Source: Gillisia hiemivivida (lineage in GTDB: Bacteria > Bacteroidota > Bacteroidia > Flavobacteriales > Flavobacteriaceae). Taken from it: a stretch of DNA of 64,000 bases. Where the stretch lies: contig NZ_VORY01000014.1 in the NCBI RefSeq assembly GCF_007997295.1, forward strand, positions 17,856 through 81,855, in the 5' to 3' direction. This document shows positions 18,830 through 29,206 of this stretch, one piece after another. The number at the start of each line of letters is the position of its first letter. Positions within the stretch are counted from its first letter, which is position 1. The notes under the pieces were generated by a model. The model was not told where the DNA came from, ran no database searches, and was given only the letters and a program-made list of their open reading frames with translations. Position numbers and translations under genes: made by a program.

Positions 18830-19942
18830 TTAATTTTTAGAAGCTTTTATCCTATCTATAAATTCATCGAATAAATAGTTAGCATCGTGTGGTCCGGGAC
18901 TAGCTTCGGGATGATATTGAACTGAAAAACAATTCTTATTTGTGATCTCCATTCCTCCGACTGTATTATCATTTATACACACATGTGTGATCTTTACATT
19001 TGGATGCGCTTCAGTCTCTGCTCTATCCACAGAAAAACCATGATTTTGTGAAGTGATCTCCCCTTTCCCGGTCTTCAAATTCAGAACCGGATGGTTAATA
19101 CCCCTATGCCCATGATGCATCTTATAAGTAGAAATACCATTTGCTATGGCTATTACTTGATGTCCCAAACAAATTCCAAATAATGGATGATCCTTCTCTA
19201 AAATTGATTTGGTCAAATTGATAGCAGCACTAAGTGGTTGTGGGTCACCAGGACCATTAGAAAGAAAATATCCATCAGGATTCCAAGAACTCATTTCTTC
19301 ATAAGTAGCATCAAATGGAAATACCTTTACATAAGCATCTCTTTCAGAAAGATTGCGAAGGATATTCTTTTTGATACCAATATCCAATGCTGCAATTTTG
19401 TAGGTAGCATTTTCATTTCCAAAAAAATAAGGTTCTTTAGTAGATACCTTTGAAGCCAATTCCAAACCATCCATATCTGGCACCGCTTTCAATTGCTCTT
19501 TAAGTCCTTCTAAATTATCTACATCTGTAGAAATAATTGCATTCATAGCTCCGTTTTCACGGATGTAAGCAACCAAAGCTCTGGTGTCTACATCTGAAAT
19601 AGCAAAAAGGTCACTTCCATCTAAAAAACTAGACAAGGAACCATCTGCCGAGGGACGTGAATAATTATAGCTGAAATTCTTACAGATGAGTCCTGAGATT
19701 TTAGCCTTATCAGATTCATTTTCTTCCTCCTTTACTCCATAATTACCTATATGAGCATTGGTAGTAACCATTAACTGTCCGAAATACGAGGGATCTGTAA
19801 ATATCTCCTGATACCCAGTCATTCCCGTATTAAAACATACTTCTCCTACTGCACTTCCATCTTTATCTCCAACAGATTTCCCATGAAAGATGGTACCGTC
19901 TGCCAAGAGAATGATCGCTTTTTTTCTTGTTTGGTATTTCAT
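18830..19942 (-). CDS. carA: Carbamoyl-phosphate synthase small (glutaminase) subunit
   Basis: Hydrolyses glutamine and passes ammonia to CarB for carbamoyl phosphate, used for pyrimidines and arginine. At 370 residues it has the N-terminal CPSase_sm domain (GEVCFNTGMTGYQEIFTDPSY) and a class I glutamine amidotransferase domain with nucleophile Cys in FGICLGHQ and the His/Glu of QYHPEASPGP. carB is not adjacent. It follows rplQ on the same strand across about 160 bases that contain the ribosomal-operon terminator, so it probably has its own promoter, which was not recognised. Confidence 0.97.
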   Translation of the reverse strand: MKYQTRKKAIILLADGTIFHGKSVGDKDGSAVGEVCFNTGMTGYQEIFTDPSYFGQLMVTTNAHIGNYGVKEEENESDKAKISGLICKNFSYNYSRPSADGSLSSFLDGSDLFAISDVDTRALVAYIRENGAMNAIISTDVDNLEGLKEQLKAVPDMDGLELASKVSTKEPYFFGNENATYKIAALDIGIKKNILRNLSERDAYVKVFPFDATYEEMSSWNPDGYFLSNGPGDPQPLSAAINLTKSILEKDHPLFGICLGHQVIAIANGISTYKMHHGHRGINHPVLNLKTGKGEITSQNHGFSVDRAETEAHPNVKITHVCINDNTVGGMEITNKNCFSVQYHPEASPGPHDANYLFDEFIDRIKASKN

Positions 19943-20039
19943 AATAATATTCCAGGTACTAATTAGTTTTTAACTTCGAGTGGCAAAATTAATTAAATGG
20001 TAGCAACCAAAAATATAATTCCCACTTTTATGTTTAAAA

Positions 20040-20074
20040 AAAAAGGGATAAACCTTAATGGCTTATCCCTTTTT
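20040..20074. terminator. Terminator at the end of the ribosomal superoperon
   Basis: A 12-bp stem AAAAAGGGATAA/TTATCCCTTTTT with an 11-base loop lies about 30 bases after the rplQ stop on the minus strand. A and T runs flank the arms. Confidence 0.9.
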
Positions 20075-20101
20075 ATAATTTTGATTAGAAAAGAATCATT
20101 G

Positions 20102-20602
20102 TTAGTCTTCTTTTTCATCGTCTTTTTTGTCAGCTTTCTTTTCAGAAGTTTTAGTTTCAGCTGTTGCTGTAGTTTCTTCTGTAGCTTTCTTTTTACCTCT
20201 ACGAGTAGATTTTTTCTTCTCTGGCTTCGTAAGATTGTAGATCTCGTTGTAATCAACTAATTCTATCATTGCCATATCCGCGTTATCACCAAGTCTATTA
20301 CCTAGTTTGATAATTCTTGTATAACCACCCGGACGGTCACCTATCTTAGGAGCAACATCTCGGAACAATTCTGCTACGAAATCTTTCTGACGAAGTTTAG
20401 CGAAAACCAATCTTCTGTTGTGAGTTGTATCTTCCTTAGATTTTGTGATCAAAGGCTCTACAAACTGCTTTAAAGCTTTTGCTTTAGCTACAGTAGTATT
20501 TATACGTTTATGCTCAATTAGGGAACACGCCATGTTAGCCAACATAGACTTACGGTGTGCCGTTTTTCTTCCTAAATGATTTATTTTTTTTCCGTGTCTC
20601 AT
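20102..20602 (-). CDS. rplQ: 50S ribosomal protein L17 with charged C-terminal tail
   Basis: Binds domain III of 23S rRNA at the bottom of the large subunit. The core (residues 1-125) starts [20 protein letters not shown] and includes [18 protein letters not shown]. It is followed by about 40 low-complexity residues rich in Lys, Glu, Thr and Ala, absent from the 127-residue E. coli protein. Such tails are common in Bacteroidota and are probably disordered. It is the last gene of the cluster, 42 bases after rpoA. Confidence 0.97.
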   Translation of the reverse strand: MRHGKKINHLGRKTAHRKSMLANMACSLIEHKRINTTVAKAKALKQFVEPLITKSKEDTTHNRRLVFAKLRQKDFVAELFRDVAPKIGDRPGGYTRIIKLGNRLGDNADMAMIELVDYNEIYNLTKPEKKKSTRRGKKKATEETTATAETKTSEKKADKKDDEKED

Positions 20603-20644
20603 TACTATTCTCTTTTAGACTAAGATTTCCTGTGAAGGATCGTA

Positions 20645-21637
20645 CTAGTCTTTATCCAATTTATATTTTGAAAGATCCATTCCAAAGTTTAAACCTTTAT
20701 TATTCACAAGCTCTTCAAGCTCGGTTAAAGATTTCTTCCCGAAATTACGGAACTTCATCAAGTCATTTTTGTTGTAGGATACTAAATCACCCAAGGTATC
20801 AACTTCAGCAGCCTTTAAGCAGTTAAGTGCTCTAACAGAAAGATCCATATCTACCAATTTGGTTTTTAGCAACTGTCTCATGTGAAGGGATTCTTCATCA
20901 TAAGTTTCAGTTTGTGCTATCTCATCTGCCTCTAGCGTTATACGCTCATCAGAGAACAACATGAAATGGTGGATCAAGGTTTTTGCAGCTTCTGTTAATG
21001 CATCCTTAGGATGTATAGAACCATCTGATATAATTTCAAAAACCAATTTTTCATAATCGGTTTTTTGCTCTACACGAAAGTTCTCTATGCTATATTTTAC
21101 ATTTTTGATTGGTGTGTAAACCGAATCTGTAAAGATAGTACCTAGAGGTGCATTTGCTTTTTTGTTTTCTTCTGCAGGAACATACCCACGACCTTTTTCC
21201 ACCGAAAGTTCCATATTGAAACTCACTTTTTTATCAAGGTTACAAATCACTAAATCTGGATTTAGAATTTGAAAACCTGAAATAAATTTTTGGAAATGGC
21301 CAGCTGTAAGTTGTTCTTGTCCAGAAACAGAAATTGTAACGGCTTCATTGTCTATTTCATCAATTTGCCTTTTAAACCTTACTTGTTTTAGGTTTAATAT
21401 AATTTCTGTAACATCTTCCACTACCCCAGGGATAGTAGAGAATTCGTGGTCAACTCCTTCAATGCGAACTGAAGTGATTGCGAATCCTTCTAAAGATGAT
21501 AACAGTACTCTCCTTAAAGCGTTACCAACAGTTAATCCATATCCTGGTTCCAAAGGGCGAAACTCAAACTTCCCTTCGAATTCAGTGGAATCAATCATTA
21601 TAACTTTATCGGGCTTCTGAAAATTTAGTATTGCCAT
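20645..21637 (-). CDS. rpoA: RNA polymerase alpha subunit
   Basis: Dimerises to seed RNA polymerase assembly and contacts activators and UP elements. At 330 residues it is full length. The N-terminal assembly domain has [20 protein letters not shown], and the C-terminal domain [20 protein letters not shown] keeps the Arg corresponding to E. coli R265 for UP-element contact, followed by the helix-hairpin-helix region. It sits between rpsD and rplQ in the standard alpha-operon order. Confidence 0.99.
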   Translation of the reverse strand: MAILNFQKPDKVIMIDSTEFEGKFEFRPLEPGYGLTVGNALRRVLLSSLEGFAITSVRIEGVDHEFSTIPGVVEDVTEIILNLKQVRFKRQIDEIDNEAVTISVSGQEQLTAGHFQKFISGFQILNPDLVICNLDKKVSFNMELSVEKGRGYVPAEENKKANAPLGTIFTDSVYTPIKNVKYSIENFRVEQKTDYEKLVFEIISDGSIHPKDALTEAAKTLIHHFMLFSDERITLEADEIAQTETYDEESLHMRQLLKTKLVDMDLSVRALNCLKAAEVDTLGDLVSYNKNDLMKFRNFGKKSLTELEELVNNKGLNFGMDLSKYKLDKD

Positions 21638-21657
21638 ATTACGACTTCTGTGAATTA

Positions 21658-22263
21658 TTATTTCGAATATAATTCGACTATGAATTGTTCATTTATATTT
21701 TCTGGAATCTGTACTCTTGCAGGAACAGAAACAAAAGTTCCTTGCTTAGTCTCATTGTTCCAGGTCATCCACTCGTAAGTGGCACTTGAATTTGCTAACG
21801 AATTAGTTATCGCTTCTAAAGATTTAGATTTCTCTCTTACCGCAATTACATCTCCTGGCTTCACTTGGTAAGATGGGATGTTTAAAACATCACCGTTTAC
21901 AGTAATATGTCTGTGAGAAACTAATTGTCTCGCACCACTTCTCGAAGGAGAAACTCCCATTCTGTAAACTACATTATCTAATCTAGATTCACATAATTGC
22001 AAAAGAACCTCACCAGTAATTCCTGTTGATCTGGTTGCTTTTTCAAACATGTTTCTGAACTGACGTTCTAATACACCATACGTGTATTTTGCCTTTTGCT
22101 TCTCCATTAACTGGATTGCATATTCAGATTTTTTACCTCTTCTACGGTTGTTACCATGTTGTCCCGGAGGGTAATTTCTTTTTTCGAAAGACTTGTCATC
22201 TCCGAATATAGCCTCGCCAAATTTACGAGCTATTTTAGTCTTTGGACCAGTATATCTTGCCAT
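21658..22263 (-). CDS. rpsD: 30S ribosomal protein S4
   Basis: Primary 16S rRNA binding protein that nucleates the 30S body; in many bacteria it represses its own operon. It has 201 residues, with an N-terminal [17 protein letters not shown] and the S4 RNA-binding domain [21 protein letters not shown]. The N-terminal zinc-binding cysteines of some S4 proteins are absent. The 91-base gap before it is one of the longer ones in the cluster, but no pseudoknot-like regulatory element was identified. Confidence 0.99.
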   Translation of the reverse strand: MARYTGPKTKIARKFGEAIFGDDKSFEKRNYPPGQHGNNRRRGKKSEYAIQLMEKQKAKYTYGVLERQFRNMFEKATRSTGITGEVLLQLCESRLDNVVYRMGVSPSRSGARQLVSHRHITVNGDVLNIPSYQVKPGDVIAVREKSKSLEAITNSLANSSATYEWMTWNNETKQGTFVSVPARVQIPENINEQFIVELYSK

Positions 22264-22354
22264 TGAAAATTGTTTTTTTTAAGAAAGCGATTATGAATTA
22301 AGGTCACTGTCCTTCGATAATCTCATTGCCTTCTCGTTTATACTTAATAATTAA

Positions 22355-22747
22355 TTAAACTCTACGTCTTTTAGGAGGTCTACATCCATTGTGTGGCAAA
22401 GGAGTAACGTCGATAATTTCGGTTACTTCAATTCCTGAATTGTGTAAAGAACGCATTGCTGATTCTCTACCATTTCCTGGTCCCTTAACATATACTTTCA
22501 CTTTTCTTAAACCAGCTTCATGTGCAACTTTCGATGCATCTTCAGCAGCTAATTGAGCAGCGTAAGGAGTGTTTTTCTTAGATCCTCGAAAACCCATTTT
22601 ACCGGCAGATGACCAAGAGATTAAATCTCCTTTTTTATTTGTTAAAGAAATAATGATATTATTAAAAGAAGCAGTAATATGCGCTTCTCCATTAGACTCA
22701 ACGATTACTTTACGTTTCTTTTGAGCAGTTTTTTGAGTTTTTGCCAT
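22355..22747 (-). CDS. rpsK: 30S ribosomal protein S11
   Basis: Forms part of the 30S platform and contacts mRNA near the E site. It has 130 residues; the universal C-terminal [18 protein letters not shown] includes the Asn-Gly pair that becomes isoaspartate in E. coli. The lysine-rich N-terminus ([12 protein letters not shown]) is typical. It is separated from rpsM by only 8 bases. Confidence 0.99.
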   Translation of the reverse strand: MAKTQKTAQKKRKVIVESNGEAHITASFNNIIISLTNKKGDLISWSSAGKMGFRGSKKNTPYAAQLAAEDASKVAHEAGLRKVKVYVKGPGNGRESAMRSLHNSGIEVTEIIDVTPLPHNGCRPPKRRRV

Positions 22748-22755
22748 CTTACTTA

Positions 22756-23130
22756 TTATTTAGTTGCTTTCTTCTTATTAGCAACTGTTTTTCTTCTACC
22801 TTTTCTGGTTCTTGAATTGTTCTTAGTTCTTTGTCCTCTTAATGGAAGACCAGATCTATGACGCACACCACGGTAACATCCTATATCCATAAGACGCTTA
22901 ATACTCATTTGTACTTCTGAACGTAATTCACCTTCAATTTTAAAAGTTCCAACAGCTTCACGAATTCTACCAATCTGGTCATCGTCCCAATCTGAAACTT
23001 TTATACTCTCATCTACATCAGCTTCCTTCAGGATTCTTTCAGCCCTACTTTTGCCAATTCCGAAGATATAGGTCAATGCTATAACTCCGCGTTTTTGTTT
23101 TGGTATATCAACACCTGCAATTCTAGCCAT
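22756..23130 (-). CDS. rpsM: 30S ribosomal protein S13
   Basis: Sits at the head of the 30S subunit and makes intersubunit and P-site tRNA contacts through its basic tail. The 124-residue protein starts [19 protein letters not shown], carries the helix-turn-helix [12 protein letters not shown], and ends with [22 protein letters not shown] plus a lysine-rich tail. It follows rpmJ after 3 bases. Confidence 0.99.
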   Translation of the reverse strand: MARIAGVDIPKQKRGVIALTYIFGIGKSRAERILKEADVDESIKVSDWDDDQIGRIREAVGTFKIEGELRSEVQMSIKRLMDIGCYRGVRHRSGLPLRGQRTKNNSRTRKGRRKTVANKKKATK

Positions 23131-23133
23131 AAC

Positions 23134-23250
23134 TTAACCTTGTCTTTGTTTAAATTTTGGATTCTTTTTGTTAATCACGTAAAGTCTACCTTTTCTGCGC
23201 ACTATTTTGCAGTCGGCACTTCTTTTTTTAACTGATGCTCTTACTTTCAT
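23134..23250 (-). CDS. rpmJ: 50S ribosomal protein L36, cysteine-poor form
   Basis: A 38-residue protein beginning [20 protein letters not shown] and ending in KFKQRQG. It binds 23S rRNA near the base of the L7/L12 stalk. The zinc ligands of classic L36 (C-x2-C-x12-C-x4-H) are reduced to one Cys, so this is a zinc-independent form. The gene sits in the canonical place between infA (5 bases upstream) and rpsM. Confidence 0.97.
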   Translation of the reverse strand: MKVRASVKKRSADCKIVRRKGRLYVINKKNPKFKQRQG

Positions 23251-23255
23251 CTTAA

Positions 23256-23471
23256 TTAGTATCTGTAAGTTATTCGAGCCTTAGATAAATCGTAAGGACT
23301 CATTTCTAATTTCACTTTATCACCGGGAAGTAATTTAATATAATGCATACGCATTTTTCCCGAAATATGAGCGGTCACTACGTGTCCGTTCTCAAGTTCC
23401 ACACGAAACATAGCATTTGATAATGCTTCTATAATTGTTCCGTCTTGTTCTATTGCTGATTGCTTTGCCAT
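23256..23471 (-). CDS. infA: Translation initiation factor IF-1
   Basis: An OB-fold factor that occupies the A site of the 30S subunit during initiation. It has 71 residues, the standard length, with [26 protein letters not shown] and ending in the [11 protein letters not shown] signature. It follows secY directly after 2 bases, so adk and map, which often sit between secY and infA in other phyla, are missing here. Confidence 0.98.
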   Translation of the reverse strand: MAKQSAIEQDGTIIEALSNAMFRVELENGHVVTAHISGKMRMHYIKLLPGDKVKLEMSPYDLSKARITYRY

Positions 23472-23473
23472 AG

Positions 23474-24811
23474 TTATGCTACTGCTTTTCTATTTTTTCC
23501 GGTTTTCATCAAACCATCATAATGTCTATTTAACAAGTACGAATTAACTTGTTGCATAGTATCAATCGCAACCCCCACCATAATTAATAGAGAGGTACCT
23601 CCAAAGAACAATGCCCATCCCTGTTGTACACCCAACAGTTGATACACTATAGCAGGGAACACTGCTATAAGAGCGAGGAAAATTGAACCCGGAAGGGTTA
23701 TCTGAGACATGATCCTATCTAAGTACTCTGCTGTGTCTCCACCTGGACGAATTCCAGGAATAAATCCACCGCTTCGCTTAAGATCATCTGCCATTTTATT
23801 AGTAGGTACTGTAATTGCCGTATAAAAGTATGTGAATACTATAATTAATAAGGCAAATACTAAGTTGTACCAAAAACCAAATATATCGCTAAACGCAGCT
23901 GCTACTCCTTGCGAAGTCTCTCCATCAGAAAGTCCCGCAACCGCAGCCGGTATAAACATTATTGCTTGAGCAAAGATAATAGGCATTACTCCAGAAGCAT
24001 TTAATTTAAGTGGAATGTATTGTCTTGATCCAAATACATTCTTCTCATATCCTCCAGATGCCGTTCTTCGCGCATACTGTACCGCTATTTGCCGGACCGC
24101 CATCACTAACATGATACAGGCCATTATAATAGCGAACCAGATTACCAATTCTATAAGGATCATAACTAATCCACCATTAGACTCAAACACTCTGGAAGCG
24201 AATTCCTGAATAAAAGCCTGAGGCAATGTTGCTATAATACCAACCATAATTAATAAGGAAATACCATTCCCTATTCCTTTATCGGTAATTTTTTCACCCA
24301 ACCACATTGCAAATATAGTTCCTGTAGTAAGAATTATTACTGAGGATGCAACGAAAGTTACAGTATTACCCAACAAAAAGGCACTTTGAGGTAAGGTAGC
24401 AAACAAGTTATAGATATAACCAGGACCTTGAACTAAGGTAATAGCTATAGTTAACCATCTGGTTATTTGGTTAATCCTTCTTCTTCCACTTTCTCCTTCT
24501 TTCTGAAGTTTCTGTAAATAAGGAACCGCAATACCCATTAACTGCACCACAATGGAAGCAGAAATGTAAGGCATAATCCCTAATGCAAAAACGGAAGCGT
24601 TAGAAAAAGCACCACCTGTAAACGCATTAAGTAGACCCAAAAGTCCACTTTCAGTTTGACTAGCTAGGTTAGATAACTGTGAAGCATCTATCCCAGGAAG
24701 TACAACCTGCGCACCAAAACGGTATACCAATAACAAACCAAGGGTCACTAAAATTCTATTTTTTAGCTCCTCAATTTTCCAAATATTTTTTATAGTATTG
24801 ATAAATTTCAT
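23474..24811 (-). CDS. secY: Preprotein translocase subunit SecY
   Basis: The channel-forming subunit of the Sec translocon, with ten predicted membrane helices over 445 residues. Motifs include the first helix [24 protein letters not shown], the plug region [45 protein letters not shown], and [32 protein letters not shown]. It lies between rplO and infA and is translated in the ribosomal operon. Confidence 0.99.
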   Translation of the reverse strand: MKFINTIKNIWKIEELKNRILVTLGLLLVYRFGAQVVLPGIDASQLSNLASQTESGLLGLLNAFTGGAFSNASVFALGIMPYISASIVVQLMGIAVPYLQKLQKEGESGRRRINQITRWLTIAITLVQGPGYIYNLFATLPQSAFLLGNTVTFVASSVIILTTGTIFAMWLGEKITDKGIGNGISLLIMVGIIATLPQAFIQEFASRVFESNGGLVMILIELVIWFAIIMACIMLVMAVRQIAVQYARRTASGGYEKNVFGSRQYIPLKLNASGVMPIIFAQAIMFIPAAVAGLSDGETSQGVAAAFSDIFGFWYNLVFALLIIVFTYFYTAITVPTNKMADDLKRSGGFIPGIRPGGDTAEYLDRIMSQITLPGSIFLALIAVFPAIVYQLLGVQQGWALFFGGTSLLIMVGVAIDTMQQVNSYLLNRHYDGLMKTGKNRKAVA

Positions 24812-24821
24812 AGTATATCTA

Positions 24822-25274
24822 TTATAAAGTAACTACTTCTCCTCCGGCAGCTTCGATAGCTTCCTTGGCTGAGGCAGTAAATTTATGAACAGATATTTTC
24901 AATGTTGCTTTTAATTCCCCTCTACCTAATATCTTTACTAATTCGTTTTTACGAGCCAGTCCGTTTTCTACTAAAACTTGCATATCAACGGTGTCTTTAA
25001 TACGTCCGTTATCTACAAGTCCCTGAAGTGTATCAAGGTTAATCCCTTGATAATCTTTACGGTTAATGTTGGTAAAACCAAATTTAGGCACTCTTCGTTG
25101 GAGTGGCATTTGCCCTCCTTCAAAACCTATCTTTCTAGAGTAACCAGAACGAGATTTAGCCCCCTTATGTCCACGGGTGGCTGTTCCTCCTTTACCAGAT
25201 CCTTCTCCTCTACCTACACGTTTACTGTTATTTTGAACTGAACCTTTTGCAGGTCTTAAGTTACTTAAATCCAT
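24822..25274 (-). CDS. rplO: 50S ribosomal protein L15
   Basis: A late-assembling large-subunit protein with an extended glycine/arginine-rich N-terminus (GRGEGSGKGGTATRGHKGAK) that threads into 23S rRNA. The globular C-terminal half ends AKEAIEAAGGEVVTL, the standard finish. At 150 residues it is close to the E. coli length of 144. It starts 9 bases after rpmD and is followed by secY after 10 bases. Confidence 0.99.
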   Translation of the reverse strand: MDLSNLRPAKGSVQNNSKRVGRGEGSGKGGTATRGHKGAKSRSGYSRKIGFEGGQMPLQRRVPKFGFTNINRKDYQGINLDTLQGLVDNGRIKDTVDMQVLVENGLARKNELVKILGRGELKATLKISVHKFTASAKEAIEAAGGEVVTL

Positions 25275-25283
25275 GTGAGTTTA

Positions 25284-25466
25284 TTATTTTGTTTCCGCTA
25301 CAGAAACTAAGTGTTGAACTTTATTTACCATACCAAGGATGTTTGGTGTGTTCTCGTGCTCTACAACTTGGTTAAGTCTTCTTAAACCAAGTGCTTCTAA
25401 AGTACGTTTCTGGTTTGCAGTACGTTTAATCGCACTTTTAACCTGCTTTACATATATCTTTGCCAT
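25284..25466 (-). CDS. rpmD: 50S ribosomal protein L30
   Basis: A small 60-residue protein that binds helices of 23S rRNA near the 5S side. It begins MAKIYVKQVKSAIKRTANQKRTLEALGLRRL-like and includes TPNILGMVNKVQHLV, the conserved L30 core. It is present here although L30 is missing from some bacteria. It lies between rpsE and rplO with 12- and 9-base spacers. Confidence 0.98.
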   Translation of the reverse strand: MAKIYVKQVKSAIKRTANQKRTLEALGLRRLNQVVEHENTPNILGMVNKVQHLVSVAETK

Positions 25467-25478
25467 CTTGTCCTTGTA

Positions 25479-26003
25479 TTATCCTTTAAAAACTTTGTCT
25501 AATGTAATACCACGTTGTTTTGCTACAGTTTGAGCACTACGCAATTGCAATAGGGCATCAAAAGTTGCTTTAACAACATTATGCGGGTTTGAAGATCCTT
25601 GGTTTTTTGAAAGTACATCATGTACACCAACAGCCTCCAATACGGCACGAATTGCACCACCAGCTATTACTCCGGTACCTGTTGCAGCAGGGATCAATAA
25701 AACCCTTGCTCCACCATATTTACCTTTTTGCTCATGAGGAATAGATCCTTTATAAATAGGAATTCTTACCAAATTCTTTTTGGCATCCTCTATAGATTTT
25801 GCGATTGCACTAGCAACGTCTTTAGATTTTCCTAAACCCTGACCCACTACTCCATTCTCATCACCTACAACTACAATAGCAGAAAAACCAAATGCTCTAC
25901 CACCTTTTGTAACTTTTGTAACACGTTGCACACCAACCAAACGATCTTTTAATTCAAGACCTGCTGGTTTTACAAGTTCTACATTTTTATAATCTTGATA
26001 CAT
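25479..26003 (-). CDS. rpsE: 30S ribosomal protein S5
   Basis: Located at the mRNA entry channel and important for translational accuracy. It has 174 residues with the double-stranded-RNA-binding-like N domain ([33 protein letters not shown] split over the core) and the C-terminal [29 protein letters not shown] signature. Spectinomycin-loop residues are not changed in an obvious way. Six bases separate it from rplR. Confidence 0.99.
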   Translation of the reverse strand: MYQDYKNVELVKPAGLELKDRLVGVQRVTKVTKGGRAFGFSAIVVVGDENGVVGQGLGKSKDVASAIAKSIEDAKKNLVRIPIYKGSIPHEQKGKYGGARVLLIPAATGTGVIAGGAIRAVLEAVGVHDVLSKNQGSSNPHNVVKATFDALLQLRSAQTVAKQRGITLDKVFKG

Positions 26004-26009
26004 ATCTTA

Positions 26010-26366
26010 TTAGAATTTTAGTCCTCCTTCACGAGCACCATCTGCCAATGATTTAACTCTTCCGTGATATAAATAACCACCTCTATCAAAAGAGATCGAA
26101 TCTATTCCGGCCTTTAACGCTTTTTCTGCTATAGCTTTACCAACTAAGGCTGCTTTATCTAATTTATTACTGTCAGATGCAGTTACGTCTTTATCTCTAG
26201 AAGAAGCAGCAACCAAAGTTTTGCCTTTAACATCGTCTACTATTTGAGCATAAATTTCTTTATTACTTCTAAATATAGCCAGTCTTGGGCGACTTTCGGT
26301 TCCCGTAATATTTTTACGGATACTCTTCTTAATCTTTGTTCTTCTTGCTTGTTTTGAAAATGCCAT
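26010..26366 (-). CDS. rplR: 50S ribosomal protein L18
   Basis: Binds 5S rRNA and joins it to the central protuberance. The 118-residue protein has a basic N-terminus ([19 protein letters not shown]), [20 protein letters not shown], and the terminal [26 protein letters not shown] that is nearly invariant in bacterial L18. Confidence 0.99.
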   Translation of the reverse strand: MAFSKQARRTKIKKSIRKNITGTESRPRLAIFRSNKEIYAQIVDDVKGKTLVAASSRDKDVTASDSNKLDKAALVGKAIAEKALKAGIDSISFDRGGYLYHGRVKSLADGAREGGLKF

Positions 26367-26378
26367 ATCTACACTTTA

Positions 26379-26921
26379 TTAAGCTGATTTACCAGCTTTT
26401 CTTCTTAATTGTTCTCCTACAAACTTAATTCCTTTTCCTTTATACGGCTCTGGAGCACGGAAAGAACGGATTTTAGCTGCTATTTGACCAACCAATTGTT
26501 TATCATGAGAAGACAATTTCACGATTGGGTTTTTACCTTTATCTGAAACAGTCTCTACCTTCACCTCTGGTGCTAGTTCAAAAACAATATTATGAGAGAA
26601 ACCAAGAGCTAGTTCTAATTTTTGTCCTTGGCTGGAAGCACGATAACCTACTCCTACCAATTCCAATTGTTTAGTATACCCTTTAGATACTCCTTCAATC
26701 ATATTATTTACCAAAGCTCGGTAAAGTCCGTGCTTCGCTTTTTGGTCCTTCTTATCTGAAGAGCGCTCAAAAGTAATCAAATCATCTTCAATTTTCACAT
26801 CGATGTCTTTAATTTCTTGAGTTAATTCTCCCAATTTTCCTTTTACCGTCACAAACCCTTCATTTAGGCTAACTGTAACGCCTTCTGGGATAGTGATTGG
26901 GTTTTTACCTATTCTTGACAT
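26379..26921 (-). CDS. rplF: 50S ribosomal protein L6
   Basis: Sits near the L7/L12 stalk base and the factor-binding site. It has 180 residues in two homologous RNA-binding folds: MSRIGKNPITIPEGV at the start and the C-terminal motif PEPYKGKGIKFVGEQLRRKAGKSA. The position of aminoglycoside-resistance changes in the C domain looks wild type. Confidence 0.99.
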   Translation of the reverse strand: MSRIGKNPITIPEGVTVSLNEGFVTVKGKLGELTQEIKDIDVKIEDDLITFERSSDKKDQKAKHGLYRALVNNMIEGVSKGYTKQLELVGVGYRASSQGQKLELALGFSHNIVFELAPEVKVETVSDKGKNPIVKLSSHDKQLVGQIAAKIRSFRAPEPYKGKGIKFVGEQLRRKAGKSA

Positions 26922-26939
26922 TTCTTAAGTCTTTAAGTA

Positions 26940-27338
26940 TTAGTAAACGTAGCATAAAACTTCACCACCAACTTTTTCAGCTTGGGCTTGTCTACCTGTC
27001 ATTACTCCGTGAGAAGTAGAAACGATAGCAATACCAAGACCGTTTAAGATACGTGGCAATTCATTTGCTCCAGCGTATTTACGTAAACCGGGTTTACTTA
27101 TTCGTTGAATGTTCTTAATTACCGGATCTTTAGTAAGCTTGTCGTACTTAAGAGCTATCTTGATAGAACCTTGAGCGGTAGTATCTTCAAACTTGTAACT
27201 AAGAATATATCCTTGATCGAATAATATTTTAGTGATCTCCTTTTTAAGATTAGATGCTGGTATCTCAACCACTCTGTGGTTTGCTGCTACCGCATTTCTA
27301 ATTCTTGTTAAATAATCTGCAACTGGATCTGTAGTCAT
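26940..27338 (-). CDS. rpsH: 30S ribosomal protein S8
   Basis: A primary binder of the central domain of 16S rRNA, and in E. coli the autoregulator of the spc operon. It has 132 residues, with MTTDPVADYLTRIRNAVAANHRVVEIPASNLKKEI-type N-terminus and the rRNA-binding C-terminal GLGIAIVSTSHGVMTGRQAQ. A 71-base spacer containing a palindromic repeat separates it from rpsN. Confidence 0.99.
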   Translation of the reverse strand: MTTDPVADYLTRIRNAVAANHRVVEIPASNLKKEITKILFDQGYILSYKFEDTTAQGSIKIALKYDKLTKDPVIKNIQRISKPGLRKYAGANELPRILNGLGIAIVSTSHGVMTGRQAQAEKVGGEVLCYVY

Positions 27339-27366
27339 TTTTTCAATTTACGATAACGGTTTTCAG

Positions 27367-27385
27367 TCCACGATAGCTATCGGGA
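27367..27385. repeat. Dispersed palindrome copy 3, inside the spc gene cluster
   Basis: CGATAGCTATCG is a perfect 12-base palindrome. It is extended by GGA on one side and TCCA on the other, so it matches the TCCCGATAG/CTATCGGGA type with one extra A. It fills the otherwise unusual rpsN-rpsH spacer and will be transcribed as a hairpin. Confidence 0.5.
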
Positions 27386-27409
27386 TGAACCTTTCATCAA
27401 TTTATAATA

Positions 27410-27679
27410 TTACCAACTAGCTTTTCTTACTCCTGGAATTAATCCTTGGTTAGCCATTTCTCTAAACATAACTCGAGAAAGACCAAATTGTCTCATGTAT
27501 CCTTTAGGTCTTCCTGTTAATTTACAACGGTTGTGTAAACGAACTGGAGAGGCATTTTTTGGAAGTTTTTGTAATCCTTCAAAATCACCAGCTTCTTTCA
27601 AAGCTTTGCGTTTTTCAGCATATTTCTTCACAATTGCTTGTCTCTTCACCTCACGGGCTTTCATTGATTCTTTAGCCAT
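27410..27679 (-). CDS. rpsN: 30S ribosomal protein S14, zinc-free long form
   Basis: Assembles late into the 30S head. At 89 residues it is the long, C-minus form without the zinc ribbon cysteines. It has [20 protein letters not shown] and the conserved [39 protein letters not shown] end. It follows rplE after 3 bases. Confidence 0.99.
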   Translation of the reverse strand: MAKESMKAREVKRQAIVKKYAEKRKALKEAGDFEGLQKLPKNASPVRLHNRCKLTGRPKGYMRQFGLSRVMFREMANQGLIPGVRKASW

Positions 27680-27682
27680 ATC

Positions 27683-28234
27683 TTAATTCTTTTTAAAAGG
27701 TAAACCTAGTTCCGTTAGCAATGATTTTGCTTCCTTGTCTGTTGGCGCGGAAGTTACAAAAGTGATATCCATTCCTGAAATTTTATTCACTTTATCAATA
27801 TCGATCTCCGGGAAAATGATTTGTTCAGTAATACCTAAATTGTAATTACCTCTTCCATCAAATCCTGTAGCTTTAATACCGCTAAAATCACGAACTCTTG
27901 GAAGAGCAGATGTGATAAAACGATCTAGGAATTCATACATTCTTTCGCCACGTAAGGTAACTTTTGCCCCAATTGGCATTCCTTTACGCAATTTAAAAGA
28001 AGCAACATCCTTTTTAGAAATGGTTGATACCGCTTTTTGACCAGTGATCATTGATAATTCATCAATTGCATGGTCAATAAGTTTCTTATCTGCAACAGCT
28101 GCTCCAACTCCACGGCTTAAAACTATCTTTTGTAGTTTTGGAACCTGCATGATGTTAGAGTAACTGAATTCTTCTGTAAGAGAAGACACTACTCTGTCTT
28201 TATACTCTTGTTTAAGTCTTGGTACGTATGCCAT
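27683..28234 (-). CDS. rplE: 50S ribosomal protein L5
   Basis: Binds 5S rRNA and contacts P-site tRNA and S13 across the subunit interface. It has 183 residues. Conserved elements are [41 protein letters not shown] and [19 protein letters not shown]. Only 2 bases separate it from rplX, so translation is likely coupled. Confidence 0.99.
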   Translation of the reverse strand: MAYVPRLKQEYKDRVVSSLTEEFSYSNIMQVPKLQKIVLSRGVGAAVADKKLIDHAIDELSMITGQKAVSTISKKDVASFKLRKGMPIGAKVTLRGERMYEFLDRFITSALPRVRDFSGIKATGFDGRGNYNLGITEQIIFPEIDIDKVNKISGMDITFVTSAPTDKEAKSLLTELGLPFKKN

Positions 28235-28236
28235 AA

Positions 28237-28548
28237 CTAAATTACTTCATTTGATTTTTTGGAAAATCTAACCTTCTTACCATCTTCCATTCTATAACCA
28301 ATACGGGTAGAATCTCCCTTTTTATCGATTAAAGATAAGTTGGATAAATGGATAGGTGCTTCCTTCTTAACTATCCCTCCTTGTGGGTTAGATGCACTTG
28401 GCTTCTCATGTTTTGAGACCATATTTACACCTTCCACAATTGCTTTATTTTTATCTCGAAGAATTTTCTGAACTTTTCCTTCTTGACCTTTATGGTCTCC
28501 GGCAATAAGTCTAACTGTATCTCCAGATTTTATTTTCAGCTTTGTCAT
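28237..28548 (-). CDS. rplX: 50S ribosomal protein L24
   Basis: An early assembly initiator at the 5' end of 23S rRNA. The 103-residue protein has an N-terminal KOW motif, [23 protein letters not shown], followed by the [36 protein letters not shown] core. It lies between rplN and rplE. Confidence 0.99.
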   Translation of the reverse strand: MTKLKIKSGDTVRLIAGDHKGQEGKVQKILRDKNKAIVEGVNMVSKHEKPSASNPQGGIVKKEAPIHLSNLSLIDKKGDSTRIGYRMEDGKKVRFSKKSNEVI

Positions 28549-28560
28549 TATTTCAATGTA

Positions 28561-28929
28561 TTAAAGCACCTCTGGTGCTAATGATACAATCTTCATGAAT
28601 TGTTTATCACGAAGTTCACGTGCTACTGGACCAAATACACGAGTACCGCGCATTTCGCCAGTTGGGTTTAGAAGAACACATGCGTTATCATCAAAACGGA
28701 TATATGATCCATCTGGTCTACGCACTTCTTTCTTGGTACGAACAACTACTGCCGTTGAAACTGCACCCTTCTTAATGTTTCCATTAGGTGTAGCTTCCTT
28801 AACGCTGACAACTATTTTGTCTCCAACAGAAGCGTATCTTCTTTTTGTACCTCCTAATACTCTTATGGTCAAAACTTCTTTTGCCCCGGTATTATCTGCT
28901 ACTCTTAATCTAGACTCTTGTTGTACCAT
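28561..28929 (-). CDS. rplN: 50S ribosomal protein L14
   Basis: A beta-barrel protein at the intersubunit surface that contacts 16S rRNA and RsfS. It has 122 residues, exactly the usual length, starting [20 protein letters not shown] and ending [19 protein letters not shown] single base separates its ATG from the rpsQ stop. Confidence 0.99.
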   Translation of the reverse strand: MVQQESRLRVADNTGAKEVLTIRVLGGTKRRYASVGDKIVVSVKEATPNGNIKKGAVSTAVVVRTKKEVRRPDGSYIRFDDNACVLLNPTGEMRGTRVFGPVARELRDKQFMKIVSLAPEVL

Positions 28930-28930
28930 T

Positions 28931-29188
28931 TTACTTAGCTCTTTCTATAATTTCTATTAATCTCCAACATTTAGATTTACTCAATGGACGAGTCTCCATT
29001 ATTTTTACTGTATCTCCAATGTTGCAGTCATTTGTTTCGTCGTGAGCCACGTATTTTTTCGTTTTTAAAACGAATTTACCATACATGGGATGTTTTACCT
29101 TTTTAACTTCAGCAACCACAATGGATTTCTGCATTTTGTTACTGGTAACTACACCTATACGCTCTTTTCTTAAATTTCTTTTTTCCAT
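28931..29188 (-). CDS. rpsQ: 30S ribosomal protein S17
   Basis: An OB-fold protein that binds the 5' domain of 16S rRNA early in assembly. It has 85 residues; the core reads [28 protein letters not shown] with the typical [18 protein letters not shown] end. It lies between rpmC and rplN. Confidence 0.99.
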   Translation of the reverse strand: MEKRNLRKERIGVVTSNKMQKSIVVAEVKKVKHPMYGKFVLKTKKYVAHDETNDCNIGDTVKIMETRPLSKSKCWRLIEIIERAK

Positions 29189-29206
29189 CTTTCAGCAGAA
29201 TAACAC

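Noticed and set aside
19997..20260. An 87-codon plus-strand open frame over the rplQ 3' end, rich in Phe and Ser
   Set aside because: It is the complement of the Lys/Glu-rich L17 tail and the operon terminator; composition shows it is a shadow.
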